DNA of 64,000 nt from Xanthomonas chitinilytica (GTDB lineage: Bacteria > Pseudomonadota > Gammaproteobacteria > Xanthomonadales > Xanthomonadaceae). The notes under the pieces were generated by a model, which saw only the letters and a program-made list of their open reading frames with translations, did not search any database and had not been told where the DNA came from. Shown piece by piece: positions 53,279 through 63,200 of the stretch. Every line of letters starts with the position of its first letter. The first letter of the stretch is position 1. The stretch covers positions 1-64,000 of the forward strand of contig NZ_JAPCHY010000013.1 in assembly GCF_026107455.2 (NCBI RefSeq), in the 5' to 3' direction. Both the position numbers and the translations under genes were made by a program.

Positions 53279-54718
53279 TCAGCTGCGGCGGCGGCCCGGT
53301 CCCAGCTTGCGGGTCACGGTGTTGCGGCCCAGCCCCAGCCGTGCGGCGGCTTCGGCACGACGGCCGTGGGTGAACTGCAGCGCCGCTTCCAGCAGCACCG
53401 CATCCAGCCGCTCGCGCGCCTCGGCATGCAGGCCCTCGGCGCCCGTGGCCAGGCGCTGCCGCGCCCACGCCGCCAGTTGCTGGTCCCAATGGCCGGGATC
53501 GACCGCGCGGCGGACACTGCGGCCGCCGCGGGCCAACGCCATGGCGACATCGGCCGCATCGATGGTGTCGGCCACCGCCAGTGCCGCCAGCCGCCAGCAC
53601 ACGTTCTCCAGTTCGCGCACGTTGCCCGGCCAGTCGTGCTCGCGCAGCGCCTGCAGTGCCGCCGGGGTGAGCCGCTTGGGGGGAGTGTCAAGCTTGCGCG
53701 CGGCCGTCGCCAGGAAGTTCTCGGCCAGTCGCGGCACGTCGGCGCGGCGCTCGCGCAGCGGCGGCAGCTGCAGCCGCACCACGTCCAGCCGGTGCAGCAG
53801 GTCGGCGCGGAAACGCCCCTGCTCCACCAGCGTTTCCAGGTCCTGGTGGGTGGCGGCGATCACCCGCACGTCGACCCGGATCAGTTCGCGGCCGCCGACG
53901 CGGAAGAATTCGCCTTCGGCCAGCACCCGCAGCAACCGCGTCTGCAGCGGCAACGGCATGTCGCCGATCTCGTCCAGGAACAAGGTGCCGCCGTTGGCCT
54001 GTTCGAAGCGGCCGACGTGGCGGCGCTGGGCGCCGGTGAAGGCGCCGGCCTCGTGCCCGAACAGCTCGCTTTCCAGCAGTTCGGCCGGAATCGCGGCGGT
54101 GTTGAGCGCCACGAACGGCCCCTTGGCGCGCGGCGATTCGCGGTGCAGCGCATTGGCCACCAGTTCCTTGCCGGTGCCGGTCTCGCCGTTGATCAGCACC
54201 GACAGCGGCGCCTGCGCCAGCCGCCCGATGGCGCGGAACAGCGCGCGCATCGCCGGGGTATCGCCGATCAGTTGCGGGCTGTCGGCGGCCTTGCCCGGCG
54301 CTACCGGCAGCGCATCTTCGGTGCCGTCGGCGTCGGCTTCGGGCAGCGCGCGCCGCGCCAGTTCCACCGCATCGTCCAGGTCGAACGGCTTGGACAGGAA
54401 CTCGTGGGCGCCGCCGCGGAACGCGCCGGCGGTGCTGGCCACGTCGGTGTAGGCCGACATCACGATCACCGGCAGCTGCGGCTGGGCGCTCTTGAGCTTT
54501 TCCAGCAGCACCAGGCCGTCGTCGCCGGGCATGCGCACGTCCGTGAACAGCAGGTCCGGCGCCGGCCGCTGCGCCAGCGCCTGCAGCGCGGCGGCGGCGC
54601 TGTCGAAGCCCTCCACCGCGTAACCGGCGTCGCGCAACGCGGTGGACAGCACGAAGCGCACCGAACGGTCGTCGTCGACCACCCAGACGCGGTGGGAAGG
54701 ATCGCGGTTATCAGCCAT
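53279..54718 (-). CDS. ntrC: Nitrogen regulation response regulator NtrC
   Basis: The 479-residue enhancer-binding protein has a receiver (phosphorylation at Asp60 in FTDVRMPG), an AAA+ domain with GETGTGKE (Walker A), the sigma-54-contacting GAFTGA, and a C-terminal Fis-type helix-turn-helix (GRRAEAAARLGLGRNTVTRKL). It activates sigma-54 promoters when phosphorylated by NtrB. The start overlaps the end of ntrB by 8 bases. Confidence 0.95.
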   Translation of the reverse strand: MADNRDPSHRVWVVDDDRSVRFVLSTALRDAGYAVEGFDSAAAALQALAQRPAPDLLFTDVRMPGDDGLVLLEKLKSAQPQLPVIVMSAYTDVASTAGAFRGGAHEFLSKPFDLDDAVELARRALPEADADGTEDALPVAPGKAADSPQLIGDTPAMRALFRAIGRLAQAPLSVLINGETGTGKELVANALHRESPRAKGPFVALNTAAIPAELLESELFGHEAGAFTGAQRRHVGRFEQANGGTLFLDEIGDMPLPLQTRLLRVLAEGEFFRVGGRELIRVDVRVIAATHQDLETLVEQGRFRADLLHRLDVVRLQLPPLRERRADVPRLAENFLATAARKLDTPPKRLTPAALQALREHDWPGNVRELENVCWRLAALAVADTIDAADVAMALARGGRSVRRAVDPGHWDQQLAAWARQRLATGAEGLHAEARERLDAVLLEAALQFTHGRRAEAAARLGLGRNTVTRKLGPGRRRS

Positions 54719-55766
54719 CGCGCAGCTCCGGTTCCGGCTCGCCGGCCGGCAACGGCAGCAGCAGGGTGAAAACGGTGTGGCCCGGGCGCGAACGGTAAGT
54801 CAGGTTGCCGCGGTGCTCGCGCGCCACCTGCTGCGCCAGCGCCAGGCCCAGGCCGGTGCCCTCGGCGCGGCCGCTGACCAGCGGCAGGAACAGGTGCTCG
54901 GCCAGTTCCTCGGGCACGCCGCGGCCGTCGTCGACGATCTCCAGCCGCAGCGCCAGGGTATGCACCTGGTCGGCGATGCGCAGACCGTGCTCGACCCGGG
55001 TACGCAGGGTGACGCTGACCGCGCCGGCCTGGATCGCGTTGCGCACCAGGTTCCAGGCGGCCTGGGTCAGGCGGTCGGCGTCGCCCGGGAATTCGGGAAT
55101 GCTGGGGTCGTAGTCGCGCTGCAGCCGCACCGACCAGCCGGCCTCGTTCTCGGCCAGCCGCAGCACCCGCTCCAGCGACGCATGGATGTTCAACAGCGCG
55201 TGCGGGCGCGCCGGCGCCGGCGACAGCAGTTGTTCCAGCAGCGCGTTGAGGCGTTCGATCTCGGCGCCGATCAGGTCGATCAGCTCGCGCTCGTCGGCAT
55301 CGCGCTGGCCGGCGCGGCGCGCCAGCAGCTGCGCGGCGCCCTTCAGCCCGGCCAGCGGATTGCGCAGTTCGTGCGCCAGTCCCTTGAGCGCGGCGCTGAG
55401 CGCGCCGGGCAAGGCCTGGGCCGGGTCCGATACCGGGAATTCATCGACCGGGTAGGCCTCCAGCAACCAGCCGCCACCATCGAGCCGGCTCAGCCAGCCT
55501 TCGGCGAAGCGCGACGCCTCGCCCGGCAATGCCATCGCCAGCCGGTGCAGGCGCAGTTCGTCACGCTCGTCCTTTTCCAGGAAATGCGCCAGCGCCGCGC
55601 CCTGCGCTTCCAGCGAGGCCAGCGGCTGCCCGAGCAACCGCCGCACGCTGACCCCCAGCCAGCGCGCGAATGCCGGGTTGGCGCCCTGGATGCGTCCGTC
55701 CGGACCGGCCCAGGCCACCGGGGTGCCGAGCATGTCGAGCGAGGGGGGCGCTGCAGTCATGGTCAT
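54711..55766 (-). CDS. ntrB: Nitrogen regulation histidine kinase NtrB
   Basis: The roughly 350-residue cytosolic kinase has a PAS domain (about 8-60: VAWAGPDGRIQGANPAF), the H box GLAHELRNPLAGLKGAAQLL (His130 from the second ATG), and N/G boxes WNLVRNAIQAG, DDGRGVPEE and GTGLGLAL. P-II proteins normally steer it between kinase and phosphatase. ATGs at 55766 and 55760 are both possible; neither has a clear ribosome site. An NtrC site abuts the start. Confidence 0.94.
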   Translation of the reverse strand: MTMTAAPPSLDMLGTPVAWAGPDGRIQGANPAFARWLGVSVRRLLGQPLASLEAQGAALAHFLEKDERDELRLHRLAMALPGEASRFAEGWLSRLDGGGWLLEAYPVDEFPVSDPAQALPGALSAALKGLAHELRNPLAGLKGAAQLLARRAGQRDADERELIDLIGAEIERLNALLEQLLSPAPARPHALLNIHASLERVLRLAENEAGWSVRLQRDYDPSIPEFPGDADRLTQAAWNLVRNAIQAGAVSVTLRTRVEHGLRIADQVHTLALRLEIVDDGRGVPEELAEHLFLPLVSGRAEGTGLGLALAQQVAREHRGNLTYRSRPGHTVFTLLLPLPAGEPEPELRDG

Positions 55767-55783
55767 TGCACCAATGTAGTGCA
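55767..55783. promoter_or_regulatory. NtrC-binding site at the ntrB start
   Basis: TGCACCAATGTAGTGCA matches the NtrC dyad TGCACCA-N3-TGGTGCA with one mismatch. Its position immediately before the ntrB start suggests NtrC autoregulation. Confidence 0.72.
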
Positions 55784-55803
55784 AAGCGCTCGCAAACGCT
55801 GCC

Positions 55804-56538
55804 TCAGCGGCGCTGCAGCAGCAGCGAATGTAGGATGCGCGCGTCCTCGGCGTCGAGCTCGGCGGGCAGTTCGTCGCTGCCGCGGAAGCGGCGGTGGAAG
55901 GCGCGCACCGCATCCTGCGGCGCCTCCATCGGGTAGCCGAACGCCTGCAATGCCAGCCAGGCGTCGAAACCCTCCGGTGCCGGGCCGTGGGCCGGGTCCG
56001 GCCATTCGCCGAAACCGGCGGCGGCCAGCTGCTGCCAGGGGAAGAAGCGGCTCGGGTCCTGCTTGCGCGACGGCGCCAGGTCGGCGTGGGCGATGATCTG
56101 CCGGCGCGGGATGCCCAGCCGCGTGCACAGGTCCTCGAGCAGCCGCAGCAACCCGTCGATCTGCGCCGGCGCGAACGGACTGTCGCCATCGTTGTCGATC
56201 TCGATGCCGATCGAGGCCGAGTTGAGGTCGCTGATCGTGCCCCAGCGGCCCGGCCCGGCATGCCAGGCGCGGCGCTCGTCGGCCACCAGCTGGTAGAGCG
56301 CGCCATCCGCGCCGACCAGGTAGTGCGCGCTGACCTTGCCGCCGCTGTTGGCGCTGCGCAGGGTGTCCAGGCTCTGCTGCACCGAATCCTGGTCGGTGTG
56401 GTGCAGCACGATCACCATCGGCTTGCGCTCGTTGTGGTTGGGCGAAGGCACCCACTGCGCCAGCGGGTTGCGGGCCGTGTGGGTGCAGGCGGCGAGCGCG
56501 GCGACCAGCGCCAGCGTGATCGGGAATCGCAGGGTCAT
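55804..56538 (-). CDS. N-acetylmuramoyl-L-alanine amidase lipoprotein (AmiD-like)
   Basis: The 244-residue protein has a lipoprotein signal (LAACTH, Cys18), and an amidase_2 domain (about 40-175) with zinc ligands in VLHHTDQ and IIAHADLAPSRKQDPS, plus a C-terminal helical part that may be a remnant peptidoglycan-binding domain. It cleaves the amide of muropeptides or anhydro-muropeptides in the periplasm. It lies between ntrB and amtB but has no evident nitrogen role. Confidence 0.87.
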   Translation of the reverse strand: MTLRFPITLALVAALAACTHTARNPLAQWVPSPNHNERKPMVIVLHHTDQDSVQQSLDTLRSANSGGKVSAHYLVGADGALYQLVADERRAWHAGPGRWGTISDLNSASIGIEIDNDGDSPFAPAQIDGLLRLLEDLCTRLGIPRRQIIAHADLAPSRKQDPSRFFPWQQLAAAGFGEWPDPAHGPAPEGFDAWLALQAFGYPMEAPQDAVRAFHRRFRGSDELPAELDAEDARILHSLLLQRR

Positions 56539-56758
56539 GGCCCATTGCAGCGGCAGCGGCCTGGCATTGCAAGCCTGCGCCAGGCCATTGCGCGATGCGC
56601 AACGGCGCGGATGCGGAACGGGAGTGCATGCGGCGGGTCTCCTGCCGGGTGCCCCGGGCCTGCGCGGCCGCGGCGCCCGGCGCTACCGGCGAGCGGACCG
56701 GCCGCAACCTGCGGACCGGTCCTGCCCGGCGGCCACCGGGCCGCCGGGCGATGCGGGA

Positions 56759-58150
56759 TCAGCTCTCGTAGGCCGATTCGCCGTGCGAGGTGATGTCCAA
56801 GCCCTCGCGCTCGGCCTCTTCGCTCACGCGCAGGCCGACCACGACCTTGGTGACCAGGATCGCGACCGCGGTCACCACCGCGCACCAGCCGATGGTGAAC
56901 AGCACGCTGAAGGTCTGCGCCCAGACCTGCGCACCGATCGACATGTCGATGCCGGTACCGCCCAGCGAGGCATCGCTGAACACGCCGGTCAGCACCGCAC
57001 CGACGATGCCGCCGATGGCATGCACGCCGAACACGTCGGCGGTGTCGTCCACCCGCAGCAGCTTCTTCAACCCGGTCACGCCCCACACGCAGATCGCGCC
57101 GGCGGCCAGGCCGATCACCAGTGCGCCCATCGGGCCGACGCTGCCGGCGGCCGGGGTGATGCCGACCAGGCCCGCCACCGCGCCGGACGCCGCGCCCAGC
57201 GCCGAGGGACGGCCGCGGGCGATCGCCTCGACCAGGCTCCAGGCCACCACGCCGGCGGACGTGGCCACCATCGTGTTGATCATCGCCAGCGACGCCGAGG
57301 CGTCGGCGGCCAGCGCCGAGCCGGCGTTGAAGCCGAACCAGCCGACCCACAGCAGCGAGGCGCCGATGAAGGTGAACGGCACGCTGTGCGGCTTCAGCGC
57401 CTCCTTGCCGTAGCCCAGGCGCTTGCCGACGAACCAGGCGGCGACCAGGCCGGCGACGCCGGCGTTGATGTGCACCACGGTGCCGCCGGCGAAGTCGATC
57501 ACGCCCTTGTGCGCCAGGAAGCCCGCCTCGCCGCTCCACACCATGTGCACCATCGGCAGGTAGGAGAAGGTGACCCAGATCAGCGAGAACAGCAGCGCCG
57601 CGGTGAACTTGATGCGCTCGGCGAAGGCGCCGACGATCAGCGCGGTGGTGATGCCGGCGAAGGTCGACTGGAACACGATGAACAGGAATTCCGGCAGGCC
57701 ATCGGCGTCGGTGTCGGCGGTGATGCCCTTGAGGAACGCCTTCTCGGTGAACGAGCCGAAGAACGCGTTGCCGTCGGTGAACGCGGCGCTGTAGCCGTAG
57801 CACACCCACAGGATGACCACGGCCGAGAACACCACCAGCACCTGCATCAGTACCGACAGCACGTTCTTGGCGCGCACCATGCCGCCGTAGAACAGCGCCA
57901 GGCCCGGCACCACCATCAGCAGCACCAGCAGGGTGGAGGTGAGCATCCACGCGACGTTGCCGCTGTCGAAGGCCGGCGCGGCGGTTTCCGCCGCCTCCGC
58001 CACTTGTTCCACCACCTCGGCCGCCGCGGCCGCGGTTTCCTGCGCCTGCGCCGCGCCGGGCAACACTCCGACGGCCAGCGCGCTGAGCAGCATCAACAGG
58101 CACACGCCATGAAACCGGGCTTGCCACCCGGTGAAAAATCGAGTCTTCAT
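56759..58150 (-). CDS. amtB: Ammonium transporter AmtB
   Basis: The 463-residue protein has a cleavable signal (ending AQAQ) and eleven membrane helices with family segments VPGLALFYGGMVRAKN, FAERIKFTAALLFS, DFAGGTVVHINAGVAGL and FGVHAIGGIVGAVLTG (the pore His pair lies in these last two). It conducts ammonium/ammonia across the inner membrane. It follows glnK after 19 bases, the usual glnK-amtB pair, in which GlnK blocks the channel. Confidence 0.96.
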   Translation of the reverse strand: MKTRFFTGWQARFHGVCLLMLLSALAVGVLPGAAQAQETAAAAAEVVEQVAEAAETAAPAFDSGNVAWMLTSTLLVLLMVVPGLALFYGGMVRAKNVLSVLMQVLVVFSAVVILWVCYGYSAAFTDGNAFFGSFTEKAFLKGITADTDADGLPEFLFIVFQSTFAGITTALIVGAFAERIKFTAALLFSLIWVTFSYLPMVHMVWSGEAGFLAHKGVIDFAGGTVVHINAGVAGLVAAWFVGKRLGYGKEALKPHSVPFTFIGASLLWVGWFGFNAGSALAADASASLAMINTMVATSAGVVAWSLVEAIARGRPSALGAASGAVAGLVGITPAAGSVGPMGALVIGLAAGAICVWGVTGLKKLLRVDDTADVFGVHAIGGIVGAVLTGVFSDASLGGTGIDMSIGAQVWAQTFSVLFTIGWCAVVTAVAILVTKVVVGLRVSEEAEREGLDITSHGESAYES

Positions 58151-58169
58151 TGTGGGCTCCGAGTGGGGG

Positions 58170-58721
<552 letters not shown>

Positions 58722-58824
58722 TCACCGCGGCTCCCCAGCCGCGATGCGCACGCCCGTCGACCATGCCGGGTCGCGGGCGCGTGGCGACGCAGTCATCGCC
58801 GCGGTGCATCGATGCCACCGCAGC

Positions 58825-58872
58825 GCGCGGCGATGACGAAGGTGGGAGGGAGGTCCTTCGTCATCGCCGCGC
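58825..58872 (-). terminator. Perfect 18-bp hairpin after glnA
   Basis: Arms at 58825-58842 and 58855-58872 are exactly complementary with a 12-base loop, four bases past the glnA stop. No T run follows on the minus strand, so it may act with Rho or protect the transcript's 3' end. Confidence 0.8.
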
Positions 58873-58876
58873 TTGC

Positions 58877-60286
58877 TCAGTTGCCGTAGTACAGCTGGTA
58901 CTCCAGCGGGTGGGTGGCCGCGCGGAACTTGGTCACCTCCTGCATCTTCAGCGCGATGTAGCCGTCGATGAAGTCGTCGCTCATCACGCCGCCGGCCTTG
59001 AGGAACTCGCGGTCCTTGTCCAGCGCTTCCAGCGCCTGGTCCAGGCTGGAGCACACCTGCGGGATCAGCTTCTCTTCTTCCGGCGGCAGGTCGTACAGGT
59101 CCTTGTCGGAAGGAGCGCCCGGGTCGATCTGGTTCTTGATGCCGTCCAGGCCGGCCATCATCAGCGCGGTGAAGGTCAGGTAGCCGGACTGCAGCGGATC
59201 GGGGAAGCGCATCTCGATGCGGCGCGCCTTCGGGTTGGAGACGTACGGGATGCGGCACGAGGCCGAGCGGTTGCGCGCCGAGTAGGCCAGCATCACCGGC
59301 GCCTCGAAGCCCGGCACCAGGCGCTTGTAGCTGTTGGTGCCGGAGTTGGCGAACGCGTTGATGGCGCGGGCGTGCTTGAAGATGCCGCCGATGTACCACA
59401 GCGCCAGCTGCGACAGGCCGCCGTAGCCGTCGCCGGAGAACAGGTTCACCCCGCCCTTGGACAGCGACTGGTGCACGTGCATGCCGCTGCCGTTGTCGCC
59501 GACGATCGGCTTGGGCATGAAGGTGACGGTCTTGCCGTTGCGGTGGGCGACGTTGCGGACGACGTACTTGGTCATCGCCAGTTCGTCGGCCTTCCTCACC
59601 AGCGAGTTGAACTTGGTGCCGATCTCGCACTGGCCGGCGGTGGCCACCTCGTGGTGGTGCACCTCCACCTCGATGCCCACCTGCTCGAGCACCTTGCACA
59701 TTTCCGCGCGCAGGTCGTGCAGCGAGTCGGTCGGCGGCACCGGGAAGTAGCCGCCCTTCACGCCCGGGCGGTAGCCGCTGTTGGCGCCGTCGTACTTGGC
59801 GCCGCTGTTCCAGGCCGCCTCTTCGGATTCGACCTTGAAGAAGGTGTTGCCCATCTCGTTGGCGAAGCGGACCGAGTCGAAGATGAAGAATTCCGGCTCC
59901 GGGCCGAAGAACGCCTGGTCGGCGATGCCGCTGGACTTGAGGTAGGCCTCGGCGCGCTTGGCGATGCCGCGCGGGCAGCGGCCGTAGCCCTGCATGGTGG
60001 CCGGGTCGAGCACGTCGCAGGTGATGACCAGGGTCGGGTCGGCCATGAACGGATCGAGGTAGGCGGTGTCCGGATCCGGCAGCAGCACCATGTCCGACTC
60101 GTTGATGCCCTTCCAGCCGGCGATCGAGCTGCCGTCGAACATCTTGCCTTCCTCGAACAGCGACGGCTCGACGATGCGGGCCGGGAAGGTGACGTGCTGT
60201 TCCACGCCGCGCATATCGACGAATCGCAGGTCGACGAACTCGACCTGGTTGTCCTTGATCAGCTTCTCAACGTTTTCCACGGACAT
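58877..60286 (-). CDS. glnA: Glutamine synthetase, type I
   Basis: The 469-residue GSI has [19 protein letters not shown], the latch-region [24 protein letters not shown], and the adenylylation site [10 protein letters not shown] (Tyr398). It makes glutamine from glutamate and ammonia. Upstream are a good sigma-54 promoter and two NtrC-type sites. GlnE-type adenylylation is expected from the conserved Tyr. Confidence 0.97.
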   Translation of the reverse strand: MSVENVEKLIKDNQVEFVDLRFVDMRGVEQHVTFPARIVEPSLFEEGKMFDGSSIAGWKGINESDMVLLPDPDTAYLDPFMADPTLVITCDVLDPATMQGYGRCPRGIAKRAEAYLKSSGIADQAFFGPEPEFFIFDSVRFANEMGNTFFKVESEEAAWNSGAKYDGANSGYRPGVKGGYFPVPPTDSLHDLRAEMCKVLEQVGIEVEVHHHEVATAGQCEIGTKFNSLVRKADELAMTKYVVRNVAHRNGKTVTFMPKPIVGDNGSGMHVHQSLSKGGVNLFSGDGYGGLSQLALWYIGGIFKHARAINAFANSGTNSYKRLVPGFEAPVMLAYSARNRSASCRIPYVSNPKARRIEMRFPDPLQSGYLTFTALMMAGLDGIKNQIDPGAPSDKDLYDLPPEEEKLIPQVCSSLDQALEALDKDREFLKAGGVMSDDFIDGYIALKMQEVTKFRAATHPLEYQLYYGN

Positions 60287-60328
60287 CGGGTGAACCTCGG
60301 AGGATGGTGATTGCGTGCGAGGTAGGGA

Positions 60329-60344
60329 GCAAACGTCATGCCAA
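60329..60344 (-). promoter_or_regulatory. Sigma-54 promoter of glnA
   Basis: TTGGCATGACGTTTGC has the -24 GG and -12 GC with the exact 10-base separation and a good TTTGC. Transcription would start near 60317, 31 bases before the ATG. Confidence 0.85.
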
Positions 60345-60406
60345 CTTCACGCAACCCGCAACCCATTGATTCGCCAAGGGAGCAGGGCAAATTCCCTGGA
60401 ATCGCA

Positions 60407-60423
60407 CGCACCTGTATGGTGCA
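60407..60423. promoter_or_regulatory. NtrC site, glnA-proximal
   Basis: CGCACCTGTATGGTGCA matches TGCACCA-N3-TGGTGCA with two mismatches. Its centre is about 98 bases before the predicted start. Confidence 0.7.
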
Positions 60424-60435
60424 TTTCCATGCGGT

Positions 60436-60452
60436 CGCACCAGACAGGTGCG
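60436..60452. promoter_or_regulatory. NtrC site, glnA-distal
   Basis: CGCACCAGACAGGTGCG is a weaker dyad with three mismatches. It lies 29 bases from the first site, like the paired enhancers of E. coli glnAp2. Confidence 0.6.
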
Positions 60453-60501
60453 CGCAGCGATGCCTTATCCTTGCCACGCCCTCTTTCCGGCCCGCCGCCC
60501 G

Positions 60502-61296
60502 ATGTCCGACCTGCTTTCCGCCCTGCTGCTGGGCATCCTCGAAGGCCTCACCGAATTCCTCCCCGTTTCCAGCACCGGCCACCTGCTGATCGCCCAGCAC
60601 TGGCTGGGCGCGCGCTCGGACTTCTTCAACATCGTCATCCAGGCCGGCGCGATCCTGGCCATCACCCTGGTGTTCCGGCAGCGGCTGTGGTCGCTGGCCA
60701 CCGGCCTGGACCAGCGCGACAACCGCGACTACGTGCTCAAGCTGGGCGTCGCCTTCCTGGTCACCGCGGTGGTCGGCCTCCCCGTCCGGCTGGCCGGCTG
60801 GGAGCTGCCGGAAACCGTCACCCCGGTGGCCTGGGCGCTGATCATCGGCGGCATCTGGATGCTGCTGGTGGAGGCCCATACCGCGCGCCTGCCCGACCGC
60901 GACCGGGTGACCTGGACGGTGGCCATCGGCGTGGGCCTGGCGCAGGTGGTGGCCGGCGTGTTCCCCGGCACCTCGCGCTCGGCCTCGGCGATCTTCCTGG
61001 CCATGCTGCTGGGGCTGAGCCGGCGCGGCGCGGCGACCGAATTCGTGTTCCTGGTCGGCATCCCGACCATGTTCGCCGCCAGCGGCTACGCCTTCCTGGA
61101 ACTGGCCAGGGACGGCGGGCTGGCCAGCGAGAACTGGACGGACGTGGCGGTGGCCTTCGTTGCCGCGGTCGTCACCGGCTTCGTCGTAGTGAAGTGGCTG
61201 CTGGGCTACATCAAGTCGCACCGTTTCACCGCGTTCGCGTTCTACCGCATCGCGCTGGGCGCGGCGCTGCTGCTGTGGTTGCCGGCCAGCAACTGA
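60502..61296 (+). CDS. uppP: Undecaprenyl-diphosphatase
   Basis: The 264-residue membrane enzyme has GLTEFLPVSSTGHLLIA (15-31) and PGTSRSASAIFLAMLLGLSRR (the two active-site regions), with seven or eight helices. It dephosphorylates undecaprenyl pyrophosphate to recycle the cell-wall carrier and confers bacitracin resistance. The ATG at 60502 opens the family's usual N-terminus. Confidence 0.95.
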   Translation: MSDLLSALLLGILEGLTEFLPVSSTGHLLIAQHWLGARSDFFNIVIQAGAILAITLVFRQRLWSLATGLDQRDNRDYVLKLGVAFLVTAVVGLPVRLAGWELPETVTPVAWALIIGGIWMLLVEAHTARLPDRDRVTWTVAIGVGLAQVVAGVFPGTSRSASAIFLAMLLGLSRRGAATEFVFLVGIPTMFAASGYAFLELARDGGLASENWTDVAVAFVAAVVTGFVVVKWLLGYIKSHRFTAFAFYRIALGAALLLWLPASN

Positions 61297-61369
61297 ACGG
61301 CGCCACCGCCGCCGCAACCCCGTTCCCGACGCTCCGCCGTTTTTCCCCCGGTTCCCCAAGGAGATCCGC

Positions 61370-62185
61370 ATGAACCGCAAGCTCACCCTGCTGCTTCCGC
61401 TGGCGCTGCTGGCCGCCGCATGCAGCAACACCCCCGCCCCCAGCGCTGGCGACGATGACCACGCCCCGGCGCCGGCCGCCACGCAACCGGCCCTCGCCGA
61501 CCTGGACGCACAGCACCTGGAGGGCCAGTACTGGCGCCTGTCCGAGGCCGCCGATGCGGACGGCAAGCGCCTGGAGGCCCTGTTCGTGGAAGGCCAGCCG
61601 CCACTGAGCCTGACGTTCCGCGGCGACCGTTTCGGCCTGTTGAACCTGTGCAACAGCGCCAGCGGCCGTTACGCGCTGAAGGACGGCGAGATCACCTTCG
61701 AACAGCCGATGCAGACCCTGATCGGCTGCATGGACGCGCGCGGCGAACAGGAAGAAGCCGCCAAGCGCGTGCTGGTCGGCACCTCCAAGGTGGAGCTGGC
61801 CGGCGACGGTCCGCTCACCCTGCGCAACGCACGGGGCGACGTGCTGGTATTCGCTCCCGAGCCCACCGCCGAAACCCGCTACGGCGGCGAAGGCGAAACC
61901 GTGTTCATCGAGGTCGCCGCGCAGACCAAGCCCTGCCCGCACCCGTTGATCGGCGACAAGCAATGCCTGCAGACCCGCCAGCTCCGCTACGACGACAACG
62001 GCATCAAGCAGGGCAGCGACGGCGCCTTCGAGCACTTCTACGACGACATCGAGGGCTACAGCCACGAGGACGGCGTGCGCAACGTGCTGCGGGTCAAGCG
62101 CTACACCATCGCCAATCCGCCGGCCGATGGCTCGTCCAACGCCTGGGTGCTGGACATGGTGGTGGAATCGGAAACGGTGAAGTAA
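61370..62185 (+). CDS. META/DUF4377 domain lipoprotein
   Basis: The 271-residue product has a lipoprotein signal (LLAAACS, Cys18), a META-type domain (about 45-165; LCNSASGRYALKDGEI, QTLIGCMDARGEQEE) and a DUF4377 domain (about 175-270; TKPCPHPLIGDKQCLQTRQLRYDD). Such heat-stress-type lipoproteins (HslJ relatives) are of unknown biochemistry. AAGGAG precedes the ATG. Confidence 0.85.
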   Translation: MNRKLTLLLPLALLAAACSNTPAPSAGDDDHAPAPAATQPALADLDAQHLEGQYWRLSEAADADGKRLEALFVEGQPPLSLTFRGDRFGLLNLCNSASGRYALKDGEITFEQPMQTLIGCMDARGEQEEAAKRVLVGTSKVELAGDGPLTLRNARGDVLVFAPEPTAETRYGGEGETVFIEVAAQTKPCPHPLIGDKQCLQTRQLRYDDNGIKQGSDGAFEHFYDDIEGYSHEDGVRNVLRVKRYTIANPPADGSSNAWVLDMVVESETVK

Positions 62186-62350
62186 CGAGGCCGCCCGGCA
62201 CGGGCTGCGGCCCCGTGCCGCGCATGCGCTGCGCCGGGGCGGCCGATGCGCCGGCAGCCGGTCTGGATCAAGGACCGGCCGCCGCCGGCCGCGCATGCTG
62301 GATGCTCCCGCCACGGGGCCCGTCCGCGGCCCCCAGCCCCGCTTTCGACA

Positions 62351-62501
62351 GGTTCTTCGCCCATCTGCGGGAGGGACAGGGCCTTGCTGCGGTCCGGAAA
62401 GCTCGCGACTGACGTCGCTCCTACCGTGGGAGCGACGTCAGTCGCGAGCTTTCCGGATCAGGTCTCTGGAATGTATTCCCCCCGCAGATGGGCGAAGAGC
62501 C
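62351..62501. repeat. 151-bp nested palindrome around a REP pair
   Basis: An outer pair of 21-base arms (62351-62371 and 62481-62501, one mismatch) encloses an inner pair of 29-base arms (62393-62421 and 62429-62457) made of REP units flanked by TCCGGAAAG/CTTTCCGGA. The whole could form a two-tier cruciform. It is the longest palindrome in the window. Confidence 0.85.
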
Positions 62502-62571
62502 TTTTGATACCCACCTGTTCGACGCCCGCGACATCGCCCGCGCGCAGGCGCGGGCGAACCGGCCGGACGGC

Positions 62572-63183
62572 TCAACCCAGCGCGGGGTTGAGCGTATAGG
62601 TGCCGTGGATGCCCGCCTCGGCCAGCACATGGCCCTGCATCGCCCGGTGCACGTCGGCGGCGGTGAAGCGCGGCGGCAGCTCCAGCCTGTCCACGTCCAG
62701 CGCGAACAACCGGAAGAAATAGCGGTGCAGGCGCTCGTCGTTGAACGGCGGGTACGGGCCGTCGTAACCGAGGTAGTCGCCGGCCATGTCCGGGTTGCCG
62801 GCGAACCAGCCGGTGTAGTCGTTGCTGCCCTGGCGCGAACCGGCCGGGCCGGCCGGCTGCTGCTTGCCGCGTACGGTGAAGCCGTCGCTGCAGCTGCCGG
62901 CGGCGATCTCGCGCACGTCGCCGGGAATGTCGACCATCACCCAGTGCGAGAAGTCGCAGCGCGGCTGGTCGCGCGGGATGGTCACGTCGTCGCGACCCAC
63001 CAGTTCCGGCACGGTCGGCACGTCCGGGTCCACGCACAGCAGCGCGAACGAGCGGGTGCCTTCCGGCACCGCGCTCCAGGCCAGCTGCGGATTGCGGTTG
63101 CCGGCAAAGCCGTTGGCGTCGCCGGCGGCGAAGGCGGCCGCGATCGGCTGCCCGTTCTGGAAACTCTGGCTGCTCAGTTCCAT
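62572..63183 (-). CDS. PEBP-family protein (YbhB/YbcL type)
   Basis: The 203-residue protein has PEBP anion-pocket segments CVDPDVP and CDFSHWVMVDIPGD, and YDGPYPPFNDERLHRYFFRLFAL. The role in bacteria is not known. CAGGAG precedes the ATG at 63183. Confidence 0.88.
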   Translation of the reverse strand: MELSSQSFQNGQPIAAAFAAGDANGFAGNRNPQLAWSAVPEGTRSFALLCVDPDVPTVPELVGRDDVTIPRDQPRCDFSHWVMVDIPGDVREIAAGSCSDGFTVRGKQQPAGPAGSRQGSNDYTGWFAGNPDMAGDYLGYDGPYPPFNDERLHRYFFRLFALDVDRLELPPRFTAADVHRAMQGHVLAEAGIHGTYTLNPALG

Positions 63184-63200
63184 CGATGCTCTCCTGCGGA

